A DNA stretch of 64,000 nt, taken from the NCBI RefSeq assembly GCF_034521165.1, contig NZ_JAXHMV010000008.1:496001-560000 (forward strand), in the 5' to 3' direction. The DNA is from Thiohalophilus sp. Lineage in GTDB: Bacteria > Pseudomonadota > Gammaproteobacteria > UBA6429 > Thiohalophilaceae. Of the stretch, positions 8,214 to 16,597 are shown in pieces. How positions within the stretch are numbered: position 1 is the first letter of the stretch; the number at the start of each line of letters is the position of its first letter. Below the pieces are notes generated by a model, which saw only the letters and a program-made list of their open reading frames with translations, had not been told where the DNA came from and did no database searches. The translations under genes and the position numbers were made by a program.

Positions 8214-9511
8214 TGGACGAGCAACGCGACATTCGCATCAATGTGCCGGTGCTGGCGCGGGTCGAGGGCGAGGGCGCCCTGGAACTGGAAGCCCGCGAAG
8301 GCCGCATCGAGCAAATGCGCCTGCGTATCTTCGAACCCCCGCGGTTGTTCGAAAAATTTCTCGAAGGGCATAACTACAGCGAAGTGCCGGACATGGTCGC
8401 GCGCATCTGCGGTATCTGCCCGGTGGCCTACCAGATGAGCGCCGTGCAGGCGATCGAGAATATCTTTGCCACACCGGTCAGTGACTGGGTGATGGCCATG
8501 CGCCGGGCCATGTATTGCGGCGAATGGATCCAGAGTCACGCCCTGCATATTCACTTGCTCGCGGCGCCCGATTTTCTCGGGTTTAACAATGCGATCGAAA
8601 TGGCCGGGGCGCATCCCGATGCCGTACGCCGCGGCCTGCAGCTGCAGGCCCTGGGCAACCGGCTGATCAGCCTGTTCGGGGGCCGTTCGGTACACCCGGT
8701 CGGCGTCTGTGTGGGTGGTTTTCATCATGAACCGGCGCCAGAGAAGGTCGAGAGTCTGCGCCAGGATTTGCAGGCGGCGCTGCCCGAGGCCGAGGCCCTG
8801 GTTCACTGGACCGCCGGGCTGGCCCTGCCCGACGATCAGCAGGACTTTATCAGCGTGGCACTGCGCCACGAGCAGGACTATCCCATGTATGGTGGGCGGC
8901 TGGTTTCCGATGCCGGGCTGGATATCGCCATCGACGAGTATGAACAGCACTTTCGCGAATTCCAGGTGCCGCACTCGACTTCCTTTCATGCCCTGCTGGA
9001 CGATCAACCCTACCTGGTCGGCCCGCTGGCCCGGCTCAACCTGAACCGGGACAAACTGCCTGAACCGGTTCAGGCGTTGATCGAACAAACCGGGATCGCG
9101 TTCCCCAGCCGCAACATGTTCCATTCGATCATCGCCCGCGCCATCGAGTTGTATTACGCCCTCCATGAAGCCGTGCGCCTTCTGGACAACTATCAACGCC
9201 CCGGACAAAGCGCCGAGTTCATCGAACCCAACGCCGGGACCGGTTACGGTTGCACCGAGGCCCCGCGCGGTATCCTCTGGCACCGTTATGATCTGGATGG
9301 CGAAGGGATGGTGTTAAAAGCGAACATCGTTCCGCCCACCAGCCAGAACCAGGCGCGCATCGAACAGGACCTGCGCCAGTCCCTCGAAGCTTACGGTTTG
9401 CACAACGATGACGATGCGTTGCGCCTGCGCGCCGAAAGCGTGATCCGCAACTACGATCCCTGTATCTCCTGCTCCACCCACTTTCTCAAGATCCGGGTCG
9501 ACCGGCAGTGA
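8213..9511 (+). CDS. hydA: Group 3b [NiFe] hydrogenase alpha (large) subunit
   Basis: Catalytic large subunit that binds the NiFe(CN)2CO site. The N-terminal L1 motif RICGICP (C66, C69) and the C-terminal L2 motif DPCISCSTH (C417, C420, H423) provide the four metal ligands. A nine-residue tail, FLKIRVDRQ, follows H423; in this family the tail is cut off by a dedicated protease after nickel insertion, and the protease gene overlaps by four bases. The length of 432 residues is normal for group 3b. Cytoplasmic, without a signal peptide. Confidence 0.95.
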   Translation: MDEQRDIRINVPVLARVEGEGALELEAREGRIEQMRLRIFEPPRLFEKFLEGHNYSEVPDMVARICGICPVAYQMSAVQAIENIFATPVSDWVMAMRRAMYCGEWIQSHALHIHLLAAPDFLGFNNAIEMAGAHPDAVRRGLQLQALGNRLISLFGGRSVHPVGVCVGGFHHEPAPEKVESLRQDLQAALPEAEALVHWTAGLALPDDQQDFISVALRHEQDYPMYGGRLVSDAGLDIAIDEYEQHFREFQVPHSTSFHALLDDQPYLVGPLARLNLNRDKLPEPVQALIEQTGIAFPSRNMFHSIIARAIELYYALHEAVRLLDNYQRPGQSAEFIEPNAGTGYGCTEAPRGILWHRYDLDGEGMVLKANIVPPTSQNQARIEQDLRQSLEAYGLHNDDDALRLRAESVIRNYDPCISCSTHFLKIRVDRQ

Positions 9512-9966
9512 AAACCATCCTGGTGGCGGGGATCGGCTCGCCCTTCGGCGCCGATCAGCTGGGGTGGCAGGTGATTGATGCATTACAGGAGCATTCACAA
9601 GCGGACGCCATGTTGTCGCAGTGCCAGTTCAGCAAACTGGATCGTCCCGGTGCCGGTCTGATCGAAACTCTTCAGGGTTACGAACGGGTTGTTCTCATTG
9701 ACGCGGTGCAGGCCGGCAAGCCGCGCGGGACGGTGATCCGGCTGGATGCTGGACAGGTCGGTGAACAGGCGGCAGGGCTTTCCAGCCATAACTTTGGTGT
9801 GGCCGAGGCGGTTGCGCTGGCCCGCGCCATGGGGCAGCTTCCTGAGGAGCTCGTCCTGGTGGGTCTGGATGCCGGGGACAAGCCGGAGGTGGCATTCGAG
9901 GCTAGCGAAGCGGACAAGCTTATTGAGTGGGTGGTGGATGAGTTGAGTGAAGTGGTATCAGGGTAA
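9508..9966 (+). CDS. Hydrogenase maturation protease
   Basis: HyaD/HycI-type endopeptidase that removes the C-terminal tail of the nickel-loaded large subunit. The 152-residue protein starts KTILVAGIGSPFGADQLGW, with the GIGSPFGxD nickel-sensing motif in place of the commoner GNxxxxDDG, then VVLIDAVQAGKPRGTVIRLD and SSHNFGVAEAVALARAMG, all characteristic. It overlaps the large subunit gene by four bases and ends the hydrogenase operon. No hypABCDEF accessory genes are in the window, so these must lie elsewhere. Confidence 0.9.
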   Translation: MKTILVAGIGSPFGADQLGWQVIDALQEHSQADAMLSQCQFSKLDRPGAGLIETLQGYERVVLIDAVQAGKPRGTVIRLDAGQVGEQAAGLSSHNFGVAEAVALARAMGQLPEELVLVGLDAGDKPEVAFEASEADKLIEWVVDELSEVVSG

Positions 9967-9975
9967 ACCCTGATA
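9956..9975 (+). terminator. Hairpin spanning the hydrogenase operon stop codon
   Basis: A perfect eight-base stem (TATCAGGG and CCCTGATA) closes on the loop TAAA, which contains the stop codon of the protease gene. No T-run follows, so it may be an RNA-stabilising end rather than a true intrinsic terminator. Confidence 0.4.
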
Positions 9976-10126
9976 GACCGACAAAACAACAACAGGGTAA
10001 CCTCGAAAAAATCCATCCTCCCTGCTAGGATTATGGGTAATTTCTGTAATATCAGGACCCGGGTCTGGGATAGGCAGATTCTGTCTAAATCACCATTATG
10101 TGCGTGAAGACAAGAGGTAAAAAAAT

Positions 10127-10315
10127 ATGAATACTGCAAAAGACGAAGTAAAGGCTCTAATTGATAAGCTGCCGGATGATTGTTCATTGGAAGATGTTCA
10201 GTATCATCTTTACGTGGCGGAAAAAATCCACAGAGGGATCGAACGCGCCGATAAGGAAGGTACAATTGGCCAGGCTGAAGCTGAGAGGCAGTTCAGTAAA
10301 TGGACCTCGAAGTAA
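10127..10315 (+). CDS. Probable antitoxin of a ParE/RelE-type module
   Basis: A 62-residue acidic helical protein, MNTAKDEVKALIDKLPDD, with the segment CSLEDVQYHLYVAEKIHRGIERADKEGTI typical of small antitoxins that pair with RelE/ParE toxins. An AGAGG ribosome site precedes the ATG by about ten bases. It overlaps the toxin reading frame by 16 bases, the usual coupling. The gene looks intact although its toxin is interrupted. Base composition is lower in GC than the hydrogenase operon before it, in line with an acquired module. Confidence 0.75.
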   Translation: MNTAKDEVKALIDKLPDDCSLEDVQYHLYVAEKIHRGIERADKEGTIGQAEAERQFSKWTSK

Positions 10316-10635
10316 GGTGGTCGCCAGAGGCCATTGAGGATCTTAAGGCCATCGCTGAATATATTGCGCGGGATTCTGAGTATTATGCGCGGGCTGTTGT
10401 CACAGAAACGTTGTCGATTTCCCGGTGCACGGGTGAATTTCCCCTGATAGGACGCATTGTTCCCGAGATAGATGACGAGAGCATACGAGAGCGATTTATT
10501 TACAGTTATCGCCTGATATATCAAATTTAACGGAATAGAGTTTTGATAGTTGCAGTGATCCATGGAAAGAGACTGCTTGAAAATATCTCAGATCGGTTTG
10601 ATGAAAGTATAGAAGCAAGTAATCTGACCCCTTGA
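10300..10635 (+). pseudogene. ParE/RelE-family toxin interrupted by an in-frame stop
   Basis: The first 76 codons give MDLEVRWSPEAIEDLKAIAEYIARDSEYYA and end FIYSYRLIYQI, a typical ParE/RelE fold, which is an mRNA endonuclease or gyrase poison. At 10528-10530 a TAA stops the frame. Reading on in the same frame gives RNRVLIVAVIHGKRLLEN, exactly the expected C-terminal strand, with the final stop at 10633-10635. A single substitution (for example AAA to TAA) explains the break. The truncated product lacks the last beta-strand and basic HGKR segment and is probably inactive. The alternative is a sequencing error at one base. Confidence 0.8.
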
Positions 10636-10660
10636 ACCTCTTCAGCTACTGGAGATCAAC

Positions 10661-10876
10661 ATGGAAATGCATTCAGGAACCACAATGAAAATTATTGGTA
10701 TTGTCCTGGTAGTTTTAGGAATTGGCCTTGCAATATGGGGGTATCAATTATCTGGTTCTGTCGGATCAGAAATAACACAAGCAGTAACAGGTTCAGATAC
10801 AGACAAGGTAATGACTTTCTACATTGCTGGCGCCATAAGTTTTGTTGTTGGCATCTACCTATTCGCTAAAAAATAA
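10661..10876 (+). CDS. DUF3185-type small membrane protein
   Basis: A 71-residue protein with two membrane segments (IIGIVLVVLGIGLAIWGYQL and FYIAGAISFVVGIYLFAK) joined by a polar loop SGSVGSEITQAVTGSDTDK. This arrangement matches the DUF3185 family, function unknown. A GGAG ribosome site supports the start at 10661; an internal ATG at 10685 is the other possibility. It is followed 13 bases later by another small membrane gene. Confidence 0.75.
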   Translation: MEMHSGTTMKIIGIVLVVLGIGLAIWGYQLSGSVGSEITQAVTGSDTDKVMTFYIAGAISFVVGIYLFAKK

Positions 10877-10889
10877 TACTGGAGGAAAC

Positions 10890-11141
10890 ATGGATATTAT
10901 TAGCTTATTAATATTTCTAGCTGTTGGCGCGCTGGTTGGGTGGCTTGCTGGCACCATCGTTAAGGGAAGAGGATTTGGTGTCATAGGAAATATGATCGTA
11001 GGAATTGTTGGTGCCATAGTGGGCGGCTTTGTATTCGGCTTGCTTGGCATAACAACAGGCGGGTTTTTAGGCTCTATCATTATGGCCACTATTGGCGCTG
11101 TTATTTTGTTATTTTTAATTGGTGTTATTAAGAAGGCCTAG
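10890..11141 (+). CDS. GlsB/YeaQ/YmgE family stress-response membrane protein
   Basis: An 83-residue, glycine-rich inner-membrane protein of the transglycosylase-associated family. Members are induced by general stress; their biochemical role is unclear. Visible features are the ALVGWLAGTIVKGRGFGVIG motif after the first helix and the GGFVFGLLGI and GGFLGSIIMATIGAVILLFL segments. The start at 10890 is chosen because it follows a GGAGG site; an ATG upstream at 10842 lies inside the previous gene. Probably one operon with the DUF3185 gene. Confidence 0.88.
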   Translation: MDIISLLIFLAVGALVGWLAGTIVKGRGFGVIGNMIVGIVGAIVGGFVFGLLGITTGGFLGSIIMATIGAVILLFLIGVIKKA

Positions 11142-11304
11142 CTCCCATAACAAGCCCATCCAGCCGACGCCAAAATGAGGTACGGGGATCGGGAATCCTG
11201 CAACCACCGAGGTCAGGTATTGCCTTTTGACTTTCAGAGATCAACAATCAACACTCACTCCGGATTGGGTTATTGTTTCACACAATACGCATCAATAACG
11301 AAAA

Positions 11305-11625
11305 ATGATCTCCGAATCAGACTGGAAGAAATTTAAGAAAATAAAAGAAGCGGCATTGGAGCGCTTCTGCGGAACTATATTACAAGATGTTTCAGAGGGT
11401 TTGGCGAGTAGAGATATGCCAACAAATCATGAGAAATATCTATATTTATATAAATTAATTGAGAACTACGATAAGCGGATTGCTTTGCTTTTTGATGGCC
11501 ATAGTCGGTCAAAAGCTACGCTACAGCTTATGATGCTACGAAAGGAAGGACTGGTTGATGAGTCGGACATCCAGGGGCTATCTAATGAACTCAAAGAAAA
11601 CATAAATCCTGAGAATCATGGGTAA
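11305..11625 (+). CDS. Conserved-looking small protein of unknown function
   Basis: A 106-residue soluble, charged, helical protein: MISESDWKKFKKIKEAALER at the start, a middle KYLYLYKLIENYDKRIALLFDGHSRS, and an acidic end. I have the impression of a widespread hypothetical family with an SDWKKFK start, but cannot name it. The AT-rich sequence differs from the metabolic genes around it, which suggests transfer together with the preceding toxin-antitoxin and membrane genes. No neighbour gives a functional clue. Confidence 0.65.
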   Translation: MISESDWKKFKKIKEAALERFCGTILQDVSEGLASRDMPTNHEKYLYLYKLIENYDKRIALLFDGHSRSKATLQLMMLRKEGLVDESDIQGLSNELKENINPENHG

Positions 11626-11723
11626 CACCGGAGAAGACGGACGGAAGGGTTAATGCCATTCGGGGCAAAGCCCTTATCGAATTGAATCTGCGAAAGGATT
11701 TTCAGGCGAAATTATAAAATCTT

Positions 11724-11785
11724 TTCTCCGCGCCTTTGCACCCAAACAACGGGCATAAACGCCTCCGCGCTCTCCGCGTTTTTTC
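11724..11785. repeat. Degenerate period-8 repeat downstream of carbonic anhydrase
   Basis: Two stretches of the CTCCGCG type (11724-11739 and 11760-11785) resemble the right arms of the period-8 palindromes, but no matching left arm is present. It lies on the 3' side of the minus-strand carbonic anhydrase gene, 22 bases from its stop. Confidence 0.5.
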
Positions 11786-11807
11786 CAGTGACCTGGAGAG
11801 ATGAGCG

Positions 11808-12443
11808 TTATTCACACTCCGCCGGCACGTCGTCGAAGAAGTCGACCTTGCCGGTCTCCAGGCAATATTCGGCGCCGACGACCAGCAGGCCGTTGTTGGC
11901 GATTAGTTCCTCGAGAATGGCCGAGCCGTGGCGCAGGTGATCGCAGGAGGCGCGCACGTTGGCGCGCACGGCCTTGTCGATCAGCTCTTCCCGGGGCATG
12001 TCCGGGTTAATGTCGAGCAGGTTGCGCACCGCCGGACTGACCCGGCTGACGATGGAGTGTAGATTCGGGGACTGGTTTTCGGTGGGGCGCTGCAGTTCGT
12101 CCAGGGTGGCGGTAATGGCGCCGCAGTTGGAGTGGCCCAGGACCACCACCAGCTTGGTGCCGAAGCGATCGGCGGCGAATTCCACGCTGCCCACCTGGGA
12201 GGGGGCGACAATGTTGCCGGCCACCCGGATCACGAACAGATCGCCGAGGCCCTGATCGAAGACCAGCTCGGCCGGGGCGCGCGAATCGGAGCAACCCAGG
12301 ATGATGGCAATGGGTTCCTGCGGGCTTTTTGCCAGATTGGCCCGCTGGGTATAACTCAACAGGGAGTCGATACTGCGAACATTGGCAGTGAAGCGTTCAT
12401 TGCCTTCGCGCAGTTGTTTCAGGGCATCGCAAGCAGAGTGCAT
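11808..12443 (-). CDS. can: Beta-class carbonic anhydrase
   Basis: Zinc enzyme that interconverts carbon dioxide and bicarbonate. The 211-residue protein has both zinc-ligand motifs, CSDSRAP (C51, D53) and HSNCGA (H104, C107), and the conserved RVAGNIV stretch between them. There is no signal peptide, so it is cytoplasmic. In an autotroph with RuBisCO and SulP carriers it probably balances the inorganic carbon pool, although it is 32 kb from cbbL and not in the same operon. The YedE-like gene upstream is on the same strand with a 108-base gap. Confidence 0.95.
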   Translation of the reverse strand: MHSACDALKQLREGNERFTANVRSIDSLLSYTQRANLAKSPQEPIAIILGCSDSRAPAELVFDQGLGDLFVIRVAGNIVAPSQVGSVEFAADRFGTKLVVVLGHSNCGAITATLDELQRPTENQSPNLHSIVSRVSPAVRNLLDINPDMPREELIDKAVRANVRASCDHLRHGSAILEELIANNGLLVVGAEYCLETGKVDFFDDVPAECE

Positions 12444-12551
12444 TGGCTATCCTGACCTATCGATTATTATCTATGGAAAGTGGCCCAATGATAGCCGATT
12501 CGGGCGGGGGAAAACATCATCCCGCGCCCGGTTTTTGCCCGTCGGCAGCGG

Positions 12552-13574
12552 TTATTCCCAGCGTTTTTTGGCCGCGATCATGACGCCGAGGAACATGCCC
12601 ACCACGGCCAGCAGCGATTCCAGCGACAGGGTGGAGAAGCCGGTCAGGCCCTGGCCGATGTTGCAGCCATAGGCGACGGTGGCGCCGATCCCCATCAGCG
12701 CCGCCCCCAGAATCGAGCTGCCCAGCTTGCCGCCGGGGATGGGGGTAAAGCGGAACTGGCCGCGGACCACGGAATAGACAAAGCCGATAGCCGCCAGGCC
12801 CACGACAAAGGAGACCGCATAGGAGAAGCGCGGGGTGTCGCCGGCGATCACCAGCATGCCGATTCGGGACATGGGGCCGGAGGCGGTGATGCCCGACGGC
12901 GCCCTGGGGTTGAAGTCGTCAAAGGCCAGCACCCCGGTGACATACCAGCTGGCCACGGTGATCAGGCCGATGATGCCGCCGGCGACCAGCAGGGAGATCT
13001 GCCCACCCCGCTTCCAGCGCAGGGCAATATAGCCGGCCAGCAGCGCGCCGATCACCAGGACCACCAGCCAGCCGGGCAGCCCGAGAATGCTGGCGATCCC
13101 GGCGTCGCCGCCGGTCAGGTGGATGGCGGTCAGGCCGGTGAGCCACAGCCGCACCGACTCGAGCAGGCCGAACTGGGTAATGGTGGCGAAAATGATGAAC
13201 ACCGACAGCACCAGCAGGGCCCGCAGATCGCCGCCGGCGGCGTTGACGAAGACCCGCGCCGCATCCTGCCCGCCGAGGCTGGCCCCGATGCCGAACAGCA
13301 GGCCACCGAGCAGGACGCCCAGCCAGTCAAACTGGCCGTTGCGATAGCCGGCACTGGCGATATCCACCGTGCCGGACGCTTCCAGCCACCCGGTGCCGAG
13401 GATCGCCACCAGCATGGCCGTGGCCACGGCCAGCAACTGGCGGTGACTGGCCTGGCGATAGACATTGCGCACCGCCTGCATCATATCCAGATCAAAGTGT
13501 CTGGCAACCAGGCCGTAGAAGAGACCGGCCAGCAGGCCGCCGGCGATCAGATAATTGGTGACATCCTCGAACAT
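12552..13574 (-). CDS. YeeE/YedE family membrane protein, putative sulfur-compound transporter
   Basis: A 340-residue integral membrane protein with about nine hydrophobic segments. Family members (Sulf_transp domain) carry thiosulfate or related sulfur species. The C-terminal motif ATVAYGCNIGQGLTGFSTLS has the conserved glycine-cysteine core, and the GIGASLGGQDAARVF segment is the matching motif in the first half. The start at 13574 is the first ATG and has the MFEDVTNYLIAGGLLAGL hydrophobic beginning. The substrate is inferred from the family only, but it agrees with a sulfur-oxidising lifestyle. Confidence 0.82.
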   Translation of the reverse strand: MFEDVTNYLIAGGLLAGLFYGLVARHFDLDMMQAVRNVYRQASHRQLLAVATAMLVAILGTGWLEASGTVDIASAGYRNGQFDWLGVLLGGLLFGIGASLGGQDAARVFVNAAGGDLRALLVLSVFIIFATITQFGLLESVRLWLTGLTAIHLTGGDAGIASILGLPGWLVVLVIGALLAGYIALRWKRGGQISLLVAGGIIGLITVASWYVTGVLAFDDFNPRAPSGITASGPMSRIGMLVIAGDTPRFSYAVSFVVGLAAIGFVYSVVRGQFRFTPIPGGKLGSSILGAALMGIGATVAYGCNIGQGLTGFSTLSLESLLAVVGMFLGVMIAAKKRWE

Positions 13575-13689
13575 GCTTCCCCCTGATGGTATTTTTTCTG
13601 GCCGTGAATGTTACCCAATTCGCCCTGATGACACCATCATGTGCAGGGAAATAGACCGAAAAATCACTATCAGCCTTGTATCATTCTCC

Positions 13690-13705
13690 TGTCTGATAAC
13701 AAACA
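13690..13705. promoter_or_regulatory. Inverted repeat upstream of glcD, possible operator
   Basis: TGTCTGATAACAAACA is an imperfect palindrome 129 bases before the glycolate oxidase start, in the 259-base gap shared with the divergent YedE gene. Nearly the same sequence occurs at 57690-57705. A GntR-type regulator is conceivable; nothing proves it. The rest of this gap shows no clear feature. Confidence 0.3.
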
Positions 13706-13833
13706 GTGGGACCTGCATGGGTACATTGCACCCATGGTTTCACCGCTGTCGTAACAGGGGTAGAATGCCTGTTCGTTATGATCCATAACCTGTATTTGCA
13801 GGGGCTATTCCCTGCACCCATTGATGGTTCAGT

Positions 13834-15321
13834 ATGAACGCCAGCACCGCACAACACAGTTCCCCGCAGATTCGCGAAAAACTGCTTCGCCGCTTCAAGG
13901 CATTGTTGCCGGCCGAGCAGGTGTTATACAGCGATGAGGATCTGCGCCCCTATGAATGCGACGGACTGTCGGCCTATCGCAAGTTGCCGCTGGCGGTGGT
14001 ATTACCCGATACCATCGAGCAGGTTCAGACCATTTTAAAAGCCTGCAGCGAATTTGAGGTGCCCGTGGTGGCGCGCGGTGCCGGTACCGGTCTGTCGGGC
14101 GGGGCCTTGCCGCACGAGCAGGGGGTTTTGCTGAGTCTGGCGCGGTTTAACCGGATTGTGCAGGTGGATCCCCAGCAGCGTATTGCCCGGGTGCAGCCGG
14201 GGGTACGCAATCTGGCGATCTCCGAGGCGGTGGCCCAACACGGTCTGTATTACGCCCCGGATCCCTCCTCGCAAATTGCCTGCAGCATCGGGGGCAACGT
14301 GGCCGAGAATGCCGGCGGGGTGCATTGTCTCAAGTATGGTCTGACGGTACACAACATCCAGCAATTGAAAGTGGTGACCATTGACGGCGAGCTGCTGACC
14401 CTCGGCGGCAGCGGACTGGATGCGCCCGGGTATGATCTGCTGGCATTGATGACCGGCTCCGAAGGCATGCTCGGGGTGATCGTGGAAGTGACCGTGAAGT
14501 TACTGCCCAAACCGGATCGCGCCCAGGTGATACTGGCCGCCTTCGATGATGTCGTCAGGGCGGGAGAAGCGGTGGGCAATATTATCTCCGCCGGGATTAT
14601 TCCCGCCGGACTGGAGATGATGGACAAACTGGCCATTCAGGCCGCGGAAGATTTTGTGCATGCCGGGTATCCGGTTGGTGCCGACGCGATTTTGTTGTGT
14701 GAACTCGATGGCACCAACGAAGAGGTTTCGGCCCATGTTTATCAGGTACGCGAGATATTGAATCACACCGGTGCCACCGAAGTGCGCACCGCCAGCAGCG
14801 ATGCAGAGCGAATGAATTTCTGGAAGGGCCGCAAGGCGGCGTTCCCGGCGGTGGGCCGTATCTCGCCCGATTACTATTGCATGGATGGCACCATCCCGCG
14901 CAAACATCTGCCCGAAGTATTGGGCAAGATGGCCGAATTATCCAAAGAGTATGATCTGCGCGTAGCCAATGTCTTTCATGCCGGCGACGGCAACCTGCAT
15001 CCGTTGATCCTGTACGATGCCAACAAACCGGGCGAGCTGGAACGCACCGAGGAGTTCGGTGGCAAGATACTGGAATTATGCGTGGAAGTCGGTGGCACCA
15101 TCACCGGTGAACACGGTGTCGGCATGGAGAAGATCAACCAGATGTGCGTCCAGTTCGATGCCCGGGAGCTGACCCAGTTCCACGCCATTAAAAACGCCTT
15201 CGATCCCAGAGGCCTGCTCAATCCCGGCAAGGCCGTTCCCACCCTGCATCGTTGTGCCGAGTTCGGTGCCATGCATGTGCACCACGGCGAGCTGCCGTTT
15301 CCCGAACTGGATCGGTTCTGA
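13834..15321 (+). CDS. glcD: Glycolate oxidase, FAD-linked subunit GlcD
   Basis: Large FAD subunit of the membrane-associated glycolate dehydrogenase complex, which oxidises glycolate to glyoxylate. In an autotroph glycolate arises from RuBisCO oxygenation, so this is the photorespiratory salvage step. The 495-residue protein shows the PCMH-type FAD motif ARGAGTGLSGGALP at about residues 80-93, the SSQIACSIGGNVAENAGG segment, and the C-terminal VFHAGDGNLHP and GGTITGEHGVGMEK motifs. It is followed by glcE after two bases, the first of three consecutive glc genes. Confidence 0.95.
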   Translation: MNASTAQHSSPQIREKLLRRFKALLPAEQVLYSDEDLRPYECDGLSAYRKLPLAVVLPDTIEQVQTILKACSEFEVPVVARGAGTGLSGGALPHEQGVLLSLARFNRIVQVDPQQRIARVQPGVRNLAISEAVAQHGLYYAPDPSSQIACSIGGNVAENAGGVHCLKYGLTVHNIQQLKVVTIDGELLTLGGSGLDAPGYDLLALMTGSEGMLGVIVEVTVKLLPKPDRAQVILAAFDDVVRAGEAVGNIISAGIIPAGLEMMDKLAIQAAEDFVHAGYPVGADAILLCELDGTNEEVSAHVYQVREILNHTGATEVRTASSDAERMNFWKGRKAAFPAVGRISPDYYCMDGTIPRKHLPEVLGKMAELSKEYDLRVANVFHAGDGNLHPLILYDANKPGELERTEEFGGKILELCVEVGGTITGEHGVGMEKINQMCVQFDARELTQFHAIKNAFDPRGLLNPGKAVPTLHRCAEFGAMHVHHGELPFPELDRF

Positions 15322-15323
15322 GC

Positions 15324-16382
15324 ATGGCCGACATCAGCGAACAGTTACAACAGCAGGTGCAAACCGCCCTGGAGAAGCATCAGCCGCTGGCGATTCGCGG
15401 CGGCAACAGCAAGGCGTTCTATGGACAGGATGTCTCGGGGACGCCGCTGGAGTTGGCCGATCACACGGGCATTGTGACCTACGAGCCGACCGAACTGGTC
15501 TTGACCGCGCGTGCCGGCACCCCGCTGGAAGCCATCGAACAGACTCTCGCCGAACAGGGCCAGATGCTCGCCTTCGAGCCGCCGCAGTTCGGGGAAGGGG
15601 CCACCCTGGGCGGCACCGTGGCCTGTAACCTGTCCGGGCCGCGGCGTGCCACGGCCGGGGCGGCACGCGACTTTGTCCTCGGCTGTAAACTGATCAACGG
15701 CAAGGGCGAGATCCTGCACTTCGGCGGCGAGGTGATGAAAAACGTGGCTGGTTACGATGTCTCGCGCCTGATGGCCGGGGCGCTGGGGACGCTGGGGGTG
15801 TTGCTCGAAGTCTCGCTCAAGGTACTGCCCCGTCCCGAAGGTGAACAGACCCTGGTCCAGGAGTGTTCCGAGGAGACAGCGATCAAACGCATGAACCAGT
15901 GGGCGCAGCAATCATTGCCCATCTCGGCCACCTGTTACGACGGCGCGAGTCTCTATGTACGCCTGTCCGGCACTGAAGGGACCCTTGCCGCTGCGCGCAA
16001 GGTGCTCGGCGGGGAGGAAGTGCCGCCGACCCGGACCTGGTGGCACAAACTCAAGGAACAGCAACACGCCTTTTTCTCCAGCAACAAACCGTTATGGCGT
16101 TTGTCACTGGCCTCCACCACGCCGCCCATCCCGTTAAAGGGCAAATGGCTGTATGAGTGGGGCGGGGCGCAACGCTGGCTGGTATCCGACGAGCCGGCCG
16201 GGCGGATCCGCAAGGCGGCGGAAAAAGCCGGCGGCCATGCGACACTCTATCGCGGCGAGCCCGGCAACCTGGACGTCTTTCACCCGTTACCCGAGAGCCT
16301 GATGAAACTGCAGCGCAATCTGAAACAGGCCTTCGATCCCCGGGGCATTTTCAATCCGGGGCGGATGTATAAAACAATCTAA
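15324..16382 (+). CDS. glcE: Glycolate oxidase, FAD-binding subunit GlcE
   Basis: Second FAD-binding subunit of glycolate oxidase, 352 residues from the ATG at 15324, two bases after the glcD stop. The start is chosen for this coupling and for MADISEQLQQQVQTALEK, a normal GlcE beginning; a longer open frame only overlaps glcD. The RGGNSKAFYG and EGATLGGTVACNLSGPRR motifs of the FAD domain are present, as is the C-terminal QAFDPRGIFNPGRMY. A period-7 repeat begins within its stop codon. Confidence 0.94.
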   Translation: MADISEQLQQQVQTALEKHQPLAIRGGNSKAFYGQDVSGTPLELADHTGIVTYEPTELVLTARAGTPLEAIEQTLAEQGQMLAFEPPQFGEGATLGGTVACNLSGPRRATAGAARDFVLGCKLINGKGEILHFGGEVMKNVAGYDVSRLMAGALGTLGVLLEVSLKVLPRPEGEQTLVQECSEETAIKRMNQWAQQSLPISATCYDGASLYVRLSGTEGTLAAARKVLGGEEVPPTRTWWHKLKEQQHAFFSSNKPLWRLSLASTTPPIPLKGKWLYEWGGAQRWLVSDEPAGRIRKAAEKAGGHATLYRGEPGNLDVFHPLPESLMKLQRNLKQAFDPRGIFNPGRMYKTI

Positions 16383-16453
16383 GTTGGCAGTTGGCAGAGG
16401 GCAGTTGGCAGAGGGCAGTCAGTAATCAGTAATCGGGAGTCGGGAATCGGAAA
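16381..16453. repeat. Period-7 array starting in the glcE stop codon
   Basis: About ten seven-base units drift from CAGTTGG and CAGAGGG to TAATCAG and GAATCGG. The first two bases coincide with the end of the glcE TAA. It forms the first part of a 215-base composite repeat region that separates glcE from glcF. Confidence 0.85.
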
Positions 16454-16457
16454 TTGA

Positions 16458-16523
16458 ACCACGAAGGCGCGAAGCCACGAAGGGTTATTGGTTTACTTCG
16501 AGTCTTCGTGACTTCGTGGTGAA
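16458..16523. repeat. Period-8 hyphenated palindrome (CACGAAG type)
   Basis: The left arm 16458-16484 consists of eight-base units like CCACGAAG, and the right arm 16496-16523 is their complement (CTTCGTGA, CTTCGTGG), leaving a loop of about 11 bases. The same version is at 19198-19270. It lies inside the glcE-glcF spacer. Confidence 0.88.
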
Positions 16524-16527
16524 GGCT

Positions 16528-16561
16528 TTCCTCGTAACTCGTCCCTCGTACCTCGTCACTT
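16528..16561. repeat. Period-7 array before glcF
   Basis: Units CTCGTAA, CTCGTCC, CTCGTAC and CTCGTCA in tandem, the complement of the ACGAG class seen after pgk. It ends about 36 bases before the glcF start. Confidence 0.8.
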
Positions 16562-16597
16562 TTTTTGGGGGATGCAACAAGGCAGACAAAGGTAACC

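Noticed and set aside
16516..16597. Upstream start for glcF at 16516
   Set aside because: It would translate period-7 and period-8 repeat sequence. The ATG at 16598 gives the family-typical beginning once one C is restored.
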